Shown: one piece after another, positions 1 through 7,154 of the stretch | Layout: each line of letters begins with the position of its first letter | Position numbering within the stretch: position 1 is the stretch's first letter | DNA from: Rikenellaceae bacterium | GTDB lineage: Bacteria; Bacteroidota; Bacteroidia; Bacteroidales; UBA932 | Assembly: GCA_900771335.1 (NCBI GenBank) | Contig: CAAGNP010000001.1 | Span: forward strand, 1 to 7,742 | Reading direction: 5' to 3' | Length of the DNA: 7,742 nt | Notes under the pieces: model-generated | Database searches by the model: none | What the model was told of the DNA's origin: nothing | The model's input: the letters and a program-made list of their open reading frames with translations, nothing else | Made by a program: the position numbers and the translations under genes

Positions 1-79
1 GGTACAATACCGAGCTCTATTCCAATCTAAGTCCGCCTCTTGATAATGTTAAACCGTCCAACTTTTGGGGGTCACATCA
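1..79 (+). mobile_element. Possible right end of an IS3-type insertion sequence (remnant, cut by window edge)
   Basis: The stretch at 61-74 (acttttgggggtca) resembles the terminal inverted repeats of many IS3-family elements, whose ends often carry a CCCCAAAAGTT core. The plus-strand frame beginning at base 3 reads YNTELYSNLSPPLDNVKP into this motif. IS3-type transposases commonly end with a YN-x-x-R-x-H-x-x-L-x-x-x-x-P segment just before the right repeat, which this only partly recalls. The frame stays open to a TAG at 141-143 and so overlaps the 3' end of the namZ-like gene in convergent orientation. Only one end is visible, no direct repeat can be tested, and the match is from memory. It could equally be the C-terminus of an unrelated gene, or non-coding spacer. 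Confidence 0.25.
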
Positions 80-107
80 TCGAATCAACCGGCGTTTTTT
101 CAAGTCA

Positions 108-126
108 TTCCAGAATAGCTCCGGAA
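108..126 (-). terminator. Weak hairpin just after the namZ-like stop codon
   Basis: The minus-strand RNA can form a 7-bp stem (TTCCGGA with TCTGGAA, one G-U pair) around a 5-base loop, two bases beyond the stop codon. The wobble pair forms only in the minus-strand transcript; the plus strand has an A-C mismatch there, which favours a role for the minus-strand operon. No U-tract follows directly (ATGACTTG), so this is at best an incomplete intrinsic terminator or a 3' stabilising hairpin at the end of the four-gene operon. Confidence 0.3.
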
Positions 127-127
127 C

Positions 128-1390
128 CTATTTGTACATATAGTATTTCTTCGACAACTCTCTGAAAGAATCCACATCTTCATACCATCTCTCTTTGATG
201 TCAGAGAACTTGTGATTTTTGGCGAAAGTGGTTCTGAAATAGTCACTACCTGTCACGATATCGAATGAGCGGTATCTCTTGTCAGATGCAATTTTGAAAG
301 CTGCTTTCTCAGGATACATCTCTGCGATAGCCTCCATTACATAGAACTGAATATCTGTAATAGCAGCCTTTTTCACATCGGTGATATAGATCTGAACACC
401 CTGAAGATTACTTCCTTTGCCTACTGCATAGAAAGGCTTCACATTGATAGGGCGGAAGTTAACACCAGGAAGTTTGTAGCCATTAAGCTTTTCAGCCAAT
501 TTGTCTGCATCAGCACCCTCAAGTGCGATCATCTGGAAAGGAAGAGTATAACCTACACCGATAGAGTAACAACCAAGATCACCTACGATACCTGTAGCTG
601 GATAGAAGAATGCAGAGACAGGTTGTGGAATGTGAGGTGAAGGTAGAACCCAAGGAAGGTTAGTATCTTCGAAAAGCATATCGCGTGTCCAGCCCTCCAT
701 AGGAACCACTGTCAGTTTACATTTTTTCACATTACCCTCTTTGTCTTTGATAAGCCCCTCTTCATTAAGAAGGACAGCAAGCTCACCGCAAGTAAGGCCA
801 TATACATAAGGGATCTCAAACTGGCTTACGAAAGAGAAGAAACCCTCCTCTACGATAGGACCTTCAATCTTCTCACCGCCAAGTGGATTGGGACGGTCAA
901 GAACGATAACCTCCAAACCAAGATCTGCAGCAGCCTCCATCACCTTACCCATAGTGCTGATATAGGTAAATGAACGGCATCCGATATCCTGGATATCATA
1001 GATAATCGCATCAAGACCCTCAAGCATTTCTGGGGTAGGTTTGGTAGTTTTACCATATAGAGAGTGAACAGGAAGACCTGTTTTTGGATCGCTGTTGCCA
1101 TCCACTTTGTCACCGGCGTGAACATCACCGCGGACACCGTGCTCAGGACCATAAAGAGCCACAAGCTCCACACCTTCCGCATTGTAAAGTACATCTACGG
1201 TAGATACAAGGTCTTTATTGACACCTGTAGGGTTGGTAACAAGACCCACCTTTTTACCTTTCAGTTGTTGGAAACCATTAGCCTCCAACACATCAATACC
1301 TGTAAGAACCTGAACCTTTTTATTCTGTGGTGCACAGCAAGAAGCTACCACAAACATCGCACAAAGTGCAAAAGATAATATTTTTCTCAT
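128..1390 (-). CDS. namZ: Exo-beta-N-acetylmuramidase, NamZ/DUF1343 family, probable lipoprotein
   Basis: This 420-residue protein belongs to the DUF1343 family. Members characterised in Bacillus subtilis (YbbC/NamZ) and Tannerella forsythia release MurNAc from the non-reducing end of peptide-free peptidoglycan glycans. Residues 1-17 form a hydrophobic signal sequence ending VAS before Cys18, a plausible lipobox, so it is probably anchored outside the inner membrane. Family landmarks are all visible: GPEHG at 81-85 (its Glu83 lies where I would expect the catalytic acid, from memory of the family), DIQDIGCRSFTY at 132-143, DRPNPLGG at 165-172, YGLTCGE at 197-203 and the conserved LPWVLPSPHIP at 245-255. 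Length is normal and there is no sign of damage. The ATG lies three bases after the stop of the AmpG-like gene, which indicates co-transcription and translational coupling. Family assignment is firm; the exact substrate is inferred. Confidence 0.92.
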   Translation of the reverse strand: MRKILSFALCAMFVVASCCAPQNKKVQVLTGIDVLEANGFQQLKGKKVGLVTNPTGVNKDLVSTVDVLYNAEGVELVALYGPEHGVRGDVHAGDKVDGNSDPKTGLPVHSLYGKTTKPTPEMLEGLDAIIYDIQDIGCRSFTYISTMGKVMEAAADLGLEVIVLDRPNPLGGEKIEGPIVEEGFFSFVSQFEIPYVYGLTCGELAVLLNEEGLIKDKEGNVKKCKLTVVPMEGWTRDMLFEDTNLPWVLPSPHIPQPVSAFFYPATGIVGDLGCYSIGVGYTLPFQMIALEGADADKLAEKLNGYKLPGVNFRPINVKPFYAVGKGSNLQGVQIYITDVKKAAITDIQFYVMEAIAEMYPEKAAFKIASDKRYRSFDIVTGSDYFRTTFAKNHKFSDIKERWYEDVDSFRELSKKYYMYK

Positions 1391-1393
1391 AGT

Positions 1394-2701
1394 CTATTTA
1401 CTTTTATCCATTTTACCAAAATCAGCAGGAAGCTTCCTCATCACAAGATATGAAGCAAAGATACCGGGGATAGTCAAAATACATACTATCACGAAGAAGA
1501 TAGGATAACCTGTCCACTCCTGAAGATAACCAGCGATCATACCAGGCACCATCATACCAAGAGCCATAAGACCTGTGCCGATAGAGTAGTGTGCTGTCTT
1601 GAACAGACCTTGTGCCACATATACAAGATACATGGTAAATGCAGTGAAACCGAAACCATAACCAAGTTGCTCACACAATACACAGCCGATAACAAGAGGG
1701 AAACTGTCTGTCTGAGTATATGCCAAAAGTACATAAAGAAGGTCAGGTAAGTTGATGGCAAATGCCATAGGGAGAATCCATTTTTTCAAGCCACCTCTTG
1801 AGATGCATATACCACCTACAATACCACCTACAAGGAGACCGATAACACCGATAGTACCATAAACAAGACCTACTTGCTGGGTAGAAAGGGCCAGACCACC
1901 GGCCTCAGCTGTATCCAAAAGGAAAGGAGAAGCGATCTTCACCAGCTGGCTCTCACCAAGACGGTAAGAAAGGATGAAGAAAAGGATAAGGCCGATATTG
2001 TTCTTCTGAAAGAAGGTCACAAAGGTATTACCGAAGTCCTTCATCAATTTGCCAGGGGTCACATTATCTCTTGAAACATCACTGTCGGGACGTGGAAGGA
2101 TCAAAATGTGGTAAACAGTAAGGATAATGAAGATAACAGCCAACAAGTAGAAGCACAAGCTCCACGCTGTAGCATTGTTGCCTTGGACAATACTTGGCAA
2201 CACATCACCACTCTCAAGATAACCGGCAATCATCACCAAGATACCCTGTCCGAAGATGGTTGCAAAACGGTAGAAAGTATTACGGATACCTACAAACAAA
2301 GCCTGCTCACCCTCTGTCAGACCCAACATATAGAAACCATCTGCTGCGATATCGTGAGTAGCACTACTGAAGGCCATCAGCCAGAAGAAAGCAAGTGTCA
2401 TCTGCACCCACGATTCTGTAGGGATAAAAAATGCCACACCGGCAAAACCCACAGCCACAAGGCTCTGCATCAATGTTACCCATAGACGTTTAGTTTTGAT
2501 CAAGTCTACAAAAGGACTCCATAGAGGTTTAATAACCCAAGGAAGATAGAGCCAGCTTGTGTATAATGCGATTTCCGAGTTTGAGAGACCCAAACGTTTG
2601 TACATGATCACAGCAATGGTCATTACTGCCACATAAGGTAGACCCTGTGCAAAATAGAGTGTAGGAACCCATGCCCAAGGCGATCTTGATTTTGAATTCA
2701 T
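1394..2701 (-). CDS. AmpG-like muropeptide permease (MFS)
   Basis: This is a 435-residue polytopic protein with about twelve hydrophobic segments, normal for the AmpG branch of the major facilitator superfamily. AmpG carriers import anhydro-muropeptides or GlcNAc-anhydroMurNAc through the inner membrane for recycling. Visible family signatures are PTLYFAQGLPY at 13-23, LPWVIKPLWSPFVD at 53-66 and SSATHDIAADGF at 112-123, which matches the SS-x-x-D-I-x-x-D-x-Y region of Escherichia coli AmpG. A conserved C-terminal helix GFTAFTMYLVYVAQG at 351-365 also fits. The start ATG follows the SpoIID-fusion stop after 23 A/T-rich bases without a Shine-Dalgarno, as usual in Bacteroidota. Flanking by a glycan-cleaving fusion and a NamZ lipoprotein supports a peptidoglycan sugar as cargo. 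Whether it carries disaccharides, MurNAc or larger fragments cannot be told from sequence. Confidence 0.88.
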   Translation of the reverse strand: MNSKSRSPWAWVPTLYFAQGLPYVAVMTIAVIMYKRLGLSNSEIALYTSWLYLPWVIKPLWSPFVDLIKTKRLWVTLMQSLVAVGFAGVAFFIPTESWVQMTLAFFWLMAFSSATHDIAADGFYMLGLTEGEQALFVGIRNTFYRFATIFGQGILVMIAGYLESGDVLPSIVQGNNATAWSLCFYLLAVIFIILTVYHILILPRPDSDVSRDNVTPGKLMKDFGNTFVTFFQKNNIGLILFFILSYRLGESQLVKIASPFLLDTAEAGGLALSTQQVGLVYGTIGVIGLLVGGIVGGICISRGGLKKWILPMAFAINLPDLLYVLLAYTQTDSFPLVIGCVLCEQLGYGFGFTAFTMYLVYVAQGLFKTAHYSIGTGLMALGMMVPGMIAGYLQEWTGYPIFFVIVCILTIPGIFASYLVMRKLPADFGKMDKSK

Positions 2702-2724
2702 CTTATCTTAGTTTTAGTTATTTA

Positions 2725-5004
2725 TTAATAATTTTTATCTATTGTCGCATCTATGAAATAGTGTAGTAGTATCTCATCATACTTGAAGCCCTTGGCACCC
2801 ATTACTGCTGCACCGATCTGGCACAAACCTACACCGTGGCCCCAGCCTGCTCCATAAAGGACAAACTTGCCATCCTCTTTACGAGGGACGAATGCCGAGC
2901 TGTAAAGGTGGCTCTTAGAGAGATATTTTCTTATCTCTAGCTCCTTGCCCACTATCATTGTCTTCTTGGTACCTACAATTTTCAACTGGTACAAACGGCC
3001 TGATGTACCCCTCTTGACAGGAACAAGATCCACGATATCACCAAAGTCAATACCTGAACGCTCCTTCACAAGAGCTGAAAGCTCCTCTGGAGTGTAGACC
3101 ACTTTCCATCTGTAAAAATCTGTAGTCTCCTGATCGTAGTTATTCAGAGCCTGGCTCAAAATCTCTTTGTCAGTGGTATTGCAAAGAGCCTCAGGTGAGT
3201 TCATAATCCACTCTACTGCATTCTCCTCTACAGTCAAATCTGGAACTGGAGCAAAAGGTTTTCTATCTGGAACACCTTGCAGGTATGGATGTTCAGCCTC
3301 CTCCCAGCAAGCCCAGAACTCCTCAAACACGCCACCACAGCTCTTTGAGAAACGGGCATCGCAAATGGCCCCATTGTACATGAGAACTTGTCCCCAAGTC
3401 TCATCAATCACCTCTCTCACTTTCTGAGTAGATGCACGGGTGATACCTTGATATCTTTGGCAATGGTCGTCAGCACATACATCAAAATTTGTATGGTCCT
3501 CTCTGTCGTACCATTTTATGATCATTTCATCATTTTCAATACAAGCTGAATACTCCTCATCTGTCGCTTTCAGTTTCTCGCTTTTATCCATCTGTGCCAA
3601 AAGCCATGAACGTGAGATTACAGCGTGAGCCTTCAAGAACTCTTTGGTAGCTGTAGCACTCATCTCTGAAGAGATCACACTGATAAGATAGTCCTCTACA
3701 CCTACAAGGTTTACAGCTGTAAGTTTGCCATCTTCTACGATTACCCTCAAGCCGCCCTGGAATCTTTGGTTCTCCTTTCTCTCCCAGTGGAAATTGATAC
3801 CGATAGTCACATCCTTCAACTCAAAGACGCTCTCTGAATAATTGACAGGATTAAATTGCAGACTCTCATATAGATTACCTCTCCACTCCACTTTTCCATC
3901 CACATACTTAAATGACTCCACACCAGAAATCTTCTCATCTCCAAGTGTATACTCGGTCAGGAATTCTGCTGTAATTTCGGGAACAAACATAATGCCCACA
4001 CTTACATTGGGCTGTTTTCTCTCGTTGCTTTTTAGTGTGTTACACATACTTTCTACTTGATTTATAGGTAATGATACTTCTCTAATAATCTCTCCAAGTC
4101 TGTCGTCGGTCAGCTTGTCAAAACTGTCCCTGGACGACACAATAGCGATACCGCTCATCTCCACGGAAGCAGGACTTATCAAAATCCTCTTTTGGAGATC
4201 TTCCTCCTCAAAACACGCAGGGCGCGATTCTGCCCTGAAATAAATTACTGTAAAATATCTCTCCCCTTCATGCCATGACAGGAGATTCACCCTGGGCTCC
4301 CACTCGGAAGCACTCCTGATAACCCCCATGTCGTATAATTTCTGGAAAAGTGAAATCATACCATCTTCTGATGGTGATGATATAAGAAATGCCCCTCTCG
4401 CATACTTCTCTATCACAGACACACTCCCCTCTTCAAATTCTGCCACCAATCTCACACCACTATCCACTTTACTTTGTGCGCGTTCTGTCGAGGCCCTAAC
4501 CAATCTCTCTACTGGCAAATTCCCCTTTGGCATCGCCTGAAAATGGTGATGGTCGGGGGCTGATGCCCCACACATCGGGCCATTGTAGAAAACGACATAA
4601 TCGCCAAGTTCCCTTGCCAGAGAGAGCATATCGGGATATCTCTCCAATATATGCTGCCTCTCGTGAAAAGAGGTCGATACGGTGAAATGCCTGTCAAAAA
4701 TAGGGAAAGGATTGACCCTGATAAAATAATCAATCCCTGATGGTGCACCCCAAGTAAAAGACAGCTGCATCTCCTCCAGACCATCGGGACACAAGAAGCA
4801 TTTTCTATGACGAAGGGTCTCTTCGTCCACTTTTGCCATAACCGAAGCGACCCTTGCAGGATTAAAATGGAGTTCGACAGGCAAGCCATCGATCTCCATA
4901 TATTTCTTTTCTACAGACTTGAGAGCTTCATAATTCGTATATGCTCTCCCGTGAGCCGAAAGTTCACGGTCGAACATACACTCTATCTCTTCTCTCAAAA
5001 TCAT
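2725..5004 (-). CDS. Fusion protein: DUF4922-like GalT/HIT-type phosphorylase domain + SpoIID lytic transglycosylase domain
   Basis: This 759-residue protein combines two enzyme types. Residues about 40-320 look like a GalT/HIT-superfamily nucleotidyl-transfer domain, probably the family called DUF4922. It has a CFLC pair (Cys69, Cys72) suited to zinc, NPFPIFDRHFT at 98-108, and HHHFQA at 152-157, which fits the H-x-H-x-Q active site of GalT and Ap4A/GDP-galactose phosphorylases. Residues about 335-755 are SpoIID/LytB. This part has VEDYL at 436-440, SSEM with candidate catalytic Glu447, a His504-Cys510-His514-Cys515 cluster like the SpoIID zinc site, FSKSCGG at 552-558 and YGAGWGHGVGLCQIGA at 717-732. 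SpoIID enzymes cleave peptide-free glycan with a transglycosylase mechanism. The N-terminus is charged, with no signal peptide or membrane segment, so a cytosolic location is predicted, which is unusual for SpoIID. It starts six bases after the glycosyltransferase stop. Domain calls are strong; the substrates of both halves are unknown. Confidence 0.88.
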   Translation of the reverse strand: MILREEIECMFDRELSAHGRAYTNYEALKSVEKKYMEIDGLPVELHFNPARVASVMAKVDEETLRHRKCFLCPDGLEEMQLSFTWGAPSGIDYFIRVNPFPIFDRHFTVSTSFHERQHILERYPDMLSLARELGDYVVFYNGPMCGASAPDHHHFQAMPKGNLPVERLVRASTERAQSKVDSGVRLVAEFEEGSVSVIEKYARGAFLISSPSEDGMISLFQKLYDMGVIRSASEWEPRVNLLSWHEGERYFTVIYFRAESRPACFEEEDLQKRILISPASVEMSGIAIVSSRDSFDKLTDDRLGEIIREVSLPINQVESMCNTLKSNERKQPNVSVGIMFVPEITAEFLTEYTLGDEKISGVESFKYVDGKVEWRGNLYESLQFNPVNYSESVFELKDVTIGINFHWERKENQRFQGGLRVIVEDGKLTAVNLVGVEDYLISVISSEMSATATKEFLKAHAVISRSWLLAQMDKSEKLKATDEEYSACIENDEMIIKWYDREDHTNFDVCADDHCQRYQGITRASTQKVREVIDETWGQVLMYNGAICDARFSKSCGGVFEEFWACWEEAEHPYLQGVPDRKPFAPVPDLTVEENAVEWIMNSPEALCNTTDKEILSQALNNYDQETTDFYRWKVVYTPEELSALVKERSGIDFGDIVDLVPVKRGTSGRLYQLKIVGTKKTMIVGKELEIRKYLSKSHLYSSAFVPRKEDGKFVLYGAGWGHGVGLCQIGAAVMGAKGFKYDEILLHYFIDATIDKNY

Positions 5005-5010
5005 GAGAAA

Positions 5011-6474
5011 TTATTTGTTCATTGCGATACGAGCTTTCAACTCCCAAGTACGAAGTCTGTCTTTGTACAAGTTGTTTGCATTCATCTTTTCGATATCGAT
5101 GTTTGCATCTGAGTTGTCATCCCATCTGCGGCAGTTGTAAACTACATCGTAGATACGGCCGATTTGGTACTCGCGAGATACTCTGATACCTACTGCATAG
5201 TCCTCACCATATTTGGTAGTAGGGAAGTTGATGGTACGTAGCATAGGGGTATAGAATCCACGTGGTGCGCCAAGACCGTTGATACGAAGAGCATTGTTGC
5301 GACCATTGTCTGGAGTCCACTCTTTGTGGTCAATGATTCCAGGAGGAATAGTCTCAAGAGCGAAGTTGCAAATTCTGTAGGTACCTACAACCATTGCGCA
5401 GTTTTGCTCGTAGAATGCGTCAACGAATTTCTGAAGAACGTTCTCATCTGAGTAAAGGTCATCAGAGTCAAGTTGGATAGCAAATTTACCACATTTAGGG
5501 TGGTGAAGAGCTACGTTCCAGTTACCACCGATAGCATGGTAAGTAGTATCTTGAGCGATGTAAACAACTTTCTCGTTACCTACGAAAGATTTGATTACGT
5601 CTACTGAACCGTCGGTAGAGTTGTCATCAACAACGATAACATTGTATTTGAAATTAGTTTTTTGAGCAAGTGCTGATTCGATAGCATCCTTGATAGTGCG
5701 AACTCTATTCTTGCAAGGGATAACTACAGATGCCTCATACTCGAAAGTATTGTCATCGAAAGAGATCTCTTTGAAGTTAGGAGCCAAGTAACCACCTACA
5801 TCTTTCAAGTGTTGGGTACATACTTGTTCCATCTCGATTTGAACAGCACGGTTCTTAGGATCTACATAGTCAAAGATCTTCTCACCCGATTTTCTGTTAT
5901 CAGTTTCGATCTCATAGTATAGGTACTCATTGATGTGCTCAAGAACGCCTTTTTGAGCCACTTTAAGACGAAGGTCATAAAGAGCTGCAAATTTGTAATC
6001 AACATCCATTCTTGAAACAGCCTCTTTAAGGTTTTCAGATCTGTAAAGAAGAACTGAACCGAAATCGAAGTCATCTCTCAATGAACCCTCTTGATAGTCA
6101 ATAACAGGTGCAAATGTACGTACACCGTCAGCCTCGTTGAAGTGGTCAGCATAAACCATAGCTGCACCTGAATCCTCAGCGATAGCGATCATTCTCTCAA
6201 GAGCGAAAAGACCGAAGCTAAGTTCGCTGAACTTGGTGTAGATCATAGAGAAAGCAGTATCAGCCTTCTCAGCGATTTTTTTCATAGCTACTGTGCTTTT
6301 CAAAGAAGGAACGTCGATAACTTCGCAATCCAAACCTTCAGCGTCACCTTGTGCGCCTTCAGCTTTGATTAGATAAACCTTATTGATTAGTTCACTGCTT
6401 TTAAGATTTTTAACAGTTACTTGAACTTGATTTTTATCCTCAAAAGGGATAAAACAGTTGATTAGTTTAGTCAT
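5011..6474 (-). CDS. Family 2 glycosyltransferase with an extra N-terminal GT-A-like domain
   Basis: This is a 487-residue soluble protein and the first gene of the four-gene operon. The C-terminal half (about 246-487) is a GT2 catalytic domain. It has SVVIPCKNR at 249-257, VVDDNSTDGS at 281-290, the metal/nucleotide-sugar motif QLDSDD at 334-339 (Asp336, Asp338), a GEDYAVGIR segment at 423-431 whose ED fits the catalytic base, and RRWDDNSDAN at 449-458. The N-terminal half (about 1-240) has alternating strand/helix character and segments such as MVYADHF (106-112) and FDFGSVLLYRSE (136-147), which recall a second GT-A fold without a clear D-x-D. No signal peptide, membrane helix or coiled coil is seen, so it should act in the cytosol. 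Donor and acceptor cannot be read from sequence. Its coupling to the SpoIID fusion, AmpG and NamZ genes suggests a cell-wall-related glycan. The ATG is preceded by an A/T-rich leader without a Shine-Dalgarno. Confidence 0.85.
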   Translation of the reverse strand: MTKLINCFIPFEDKNQVQVTVKNLKSSELINKVYLIKAEGAQGDAEGLDCEVIDVPSLKSTVAMKKIAEKADTAFSMIYTKFSELSFGLFALERMIAIAEDSGAAMVYADHFNEADGVRTFAPVIDYQEGSLRDDFDFGSVLLYRSENLKEAVSRMDVDYKFAALYDLRLKVAQKGVLEHINEYLYYEIETDNRKSGEKIFDYVDPKNRAVQIEMEQVCTQHLKDVGGYLAPNFKEISFDDNTFEYEASVVIPCKNRVRTIKDAIESALAQKTNFKYNVIVVDDNSTDGSVDVIKSFVGNEKVVYIAQDTTYHAIGGNWNVALHHPKCGKFAIQLDSDDLYSDENVLQKFVDAFYEQNCAMVVGTYRICNFALETIPPGIIDHKEWTPDNGRNNALRINGLGAPRGFYTPMLRTINFPTTKYGEDYAVGIRVSREYQIGRIYDVVYNCRRWDDNSDANIDIEKMNANNLYKDRLRTWELKARIAMNK

Positions 6475-6638
6475 AACTTGTCTTATTGTATAATTTCAAA
6501 TATTTTGGCGAAGTTAGAGATTTTTTACCGTTTAACCTATTTTTATTACAACATTATTTAAAACGCTCTTCTGCCATTTTGCCATTCTCTGATCCGAGGG
6601 CATATTTATTGCTGACAGAAGGTAAAAAATATCAGAAA
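6475..6638. promoter_or_regulatory. Divergent intergenic region, expected to hold promoters for the operon and the Ig-like membrane protein gene
   Basis: These 164 A/T-rich bases separate two divergent starts, so both promoters should lie here. I found no perfect Bacteroidota pair (-33 TTG with -7 TAnnTTTG) on either strand. Nearest candidates are TAACTTCG on the minus strand, about 40 bases before the glycosyltransferase ATG, and on the plus strand TTG at 6579-6581 with a degraded TATTTATT at 6603-6610, spaced 21 bases. The plus-strand frame from a TTG at 6486 stays open across this region, but its translation looks non-coding. Confidence 0.4.
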
Positions 6639-7142
6639 ATGGTACTGAAAACAGATAAATCCAAAGTAACAGAGGGGGATATAATCGAGGTAAAATGGGA
6701 GTGCCCCAATTCCGAATCCACCACTTTAACCCTTGATAACGGGCACAGCACCAATACCATCCAGGTAGATGGAAGCGGAGTCAAAAAATTCAGATTGAAC
6801 AGGGTGGGAAAAACCACCATAACCATAACATCATCAAAGAATGGAAAGAGCACCCACAAGGATGTAAAAGTGAAAGTCTCTGCCCGAAAATATGACACAT
6901 ACCAAAGGGTCGGTGACAATAAATTCAAGGAGTTCTGCCAGAATTTCACACGCAAAATTAAAAATTACACAAGCAGACTCAAATACGGATGGAGTATGAT
7001 GCCTAAGGATAAGAAACAGGCATCTATTTCACTCCTAATAATAATGGGAATAATGATAATATCATCCTTCTTCCCATCAGCAGTATTCTTCGGAATCAGC
7101 GTTCTGGCTATTTATTGTTTTTATGTTCTGATGAAGAGATAG
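6639..7142 (+). CDS. Small membrane protein: Ig-like domain followed by a C-terminal two-helix anchor (unknown function)
   Basis: I do not recognise this protein by name. From the ATG at 6639 it has 167 residues. Residues 1-80 alternate in beta-strand fashion (VTEGDIIEVKWECPNSE at 10-26, TTLTLDNG, KKFRLN, KTTITITSS, KDVKVKV), as in a bacterial Ig-like sandwich. A basic linker (about 81-127) follows, then two hydrophobic segments, about 129-145 and 147-164, ending in the short basic tail LMKR. With no N-terminal signal and a C-terminal helical hairpin, the Ig-like domain would by default sit on the cytoplasmic side, unlike most Ig-like bacterial domains. I chose the ATG at 6639 over an upstream TTG at 6486 because the added 51 residues show no coherent structure and lie in promoter territory. 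The gene diverges from the operon and converges on marR with a nine-base gap. Confidence 0.7.
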   Translation: MVLKTDKSKVTEGDIIEVKWECPNSESTTLTLDNGHSTNTIQVDGSGVKKFRLNRVGKTTITITSSKNGKSTHKDVKVKVSARKYDTYQRVGDNKFKEFCQNFTRKIKNYTSRLKYGWSMMPKDKKQASISLLIIMGIMIISSFFPSAVFFGISVLAIYCFYVLMKR

Positions 7143-7154
7143 GGAGCTACCCTA
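7140..7154. other. 15-base inverted repeat joining the two convergent stop codons
   Basis: TAGGG-AGCTA-CCCTA pairs as a 5-bp stem with a 5-base loop. Its outer triplets are the TAG stop of the Ig-like membrane protein gene (plus strand) and the TAG stop of marR (minus strand). It could fold in either transcript, but no T-tract follows on either side, so as a terminator it would be weak. Confidence 0.35.

Noticed and set aside
91..100. T-run (ggcgtttttt) as a plus-strand terminator
   Set aside because: No convincing stem precedes it, only a few GC pairs.
2108..2485. Plus-strand open frame of 125 codons inside the AmpG-like gene
   Set aside because: It lies wholly antisense to a well-supported permease, and its translation is rich in Gln/His/Thr/Ser without recognisable motifs.
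4509..4889. Second minus-strand frame of 126 codons inside the SpoIID fusion
   Set aside because: It overlaps the GalT/HIT-like domain in another frame; the main frame has the conserved motifs.
6486..6638. TTG-initiated extension of the Ig-like membrane protein
   Set aside because: The 51 extra residues show no domain, signal or sensible composition, and they fill the only space for the divergent promoters.
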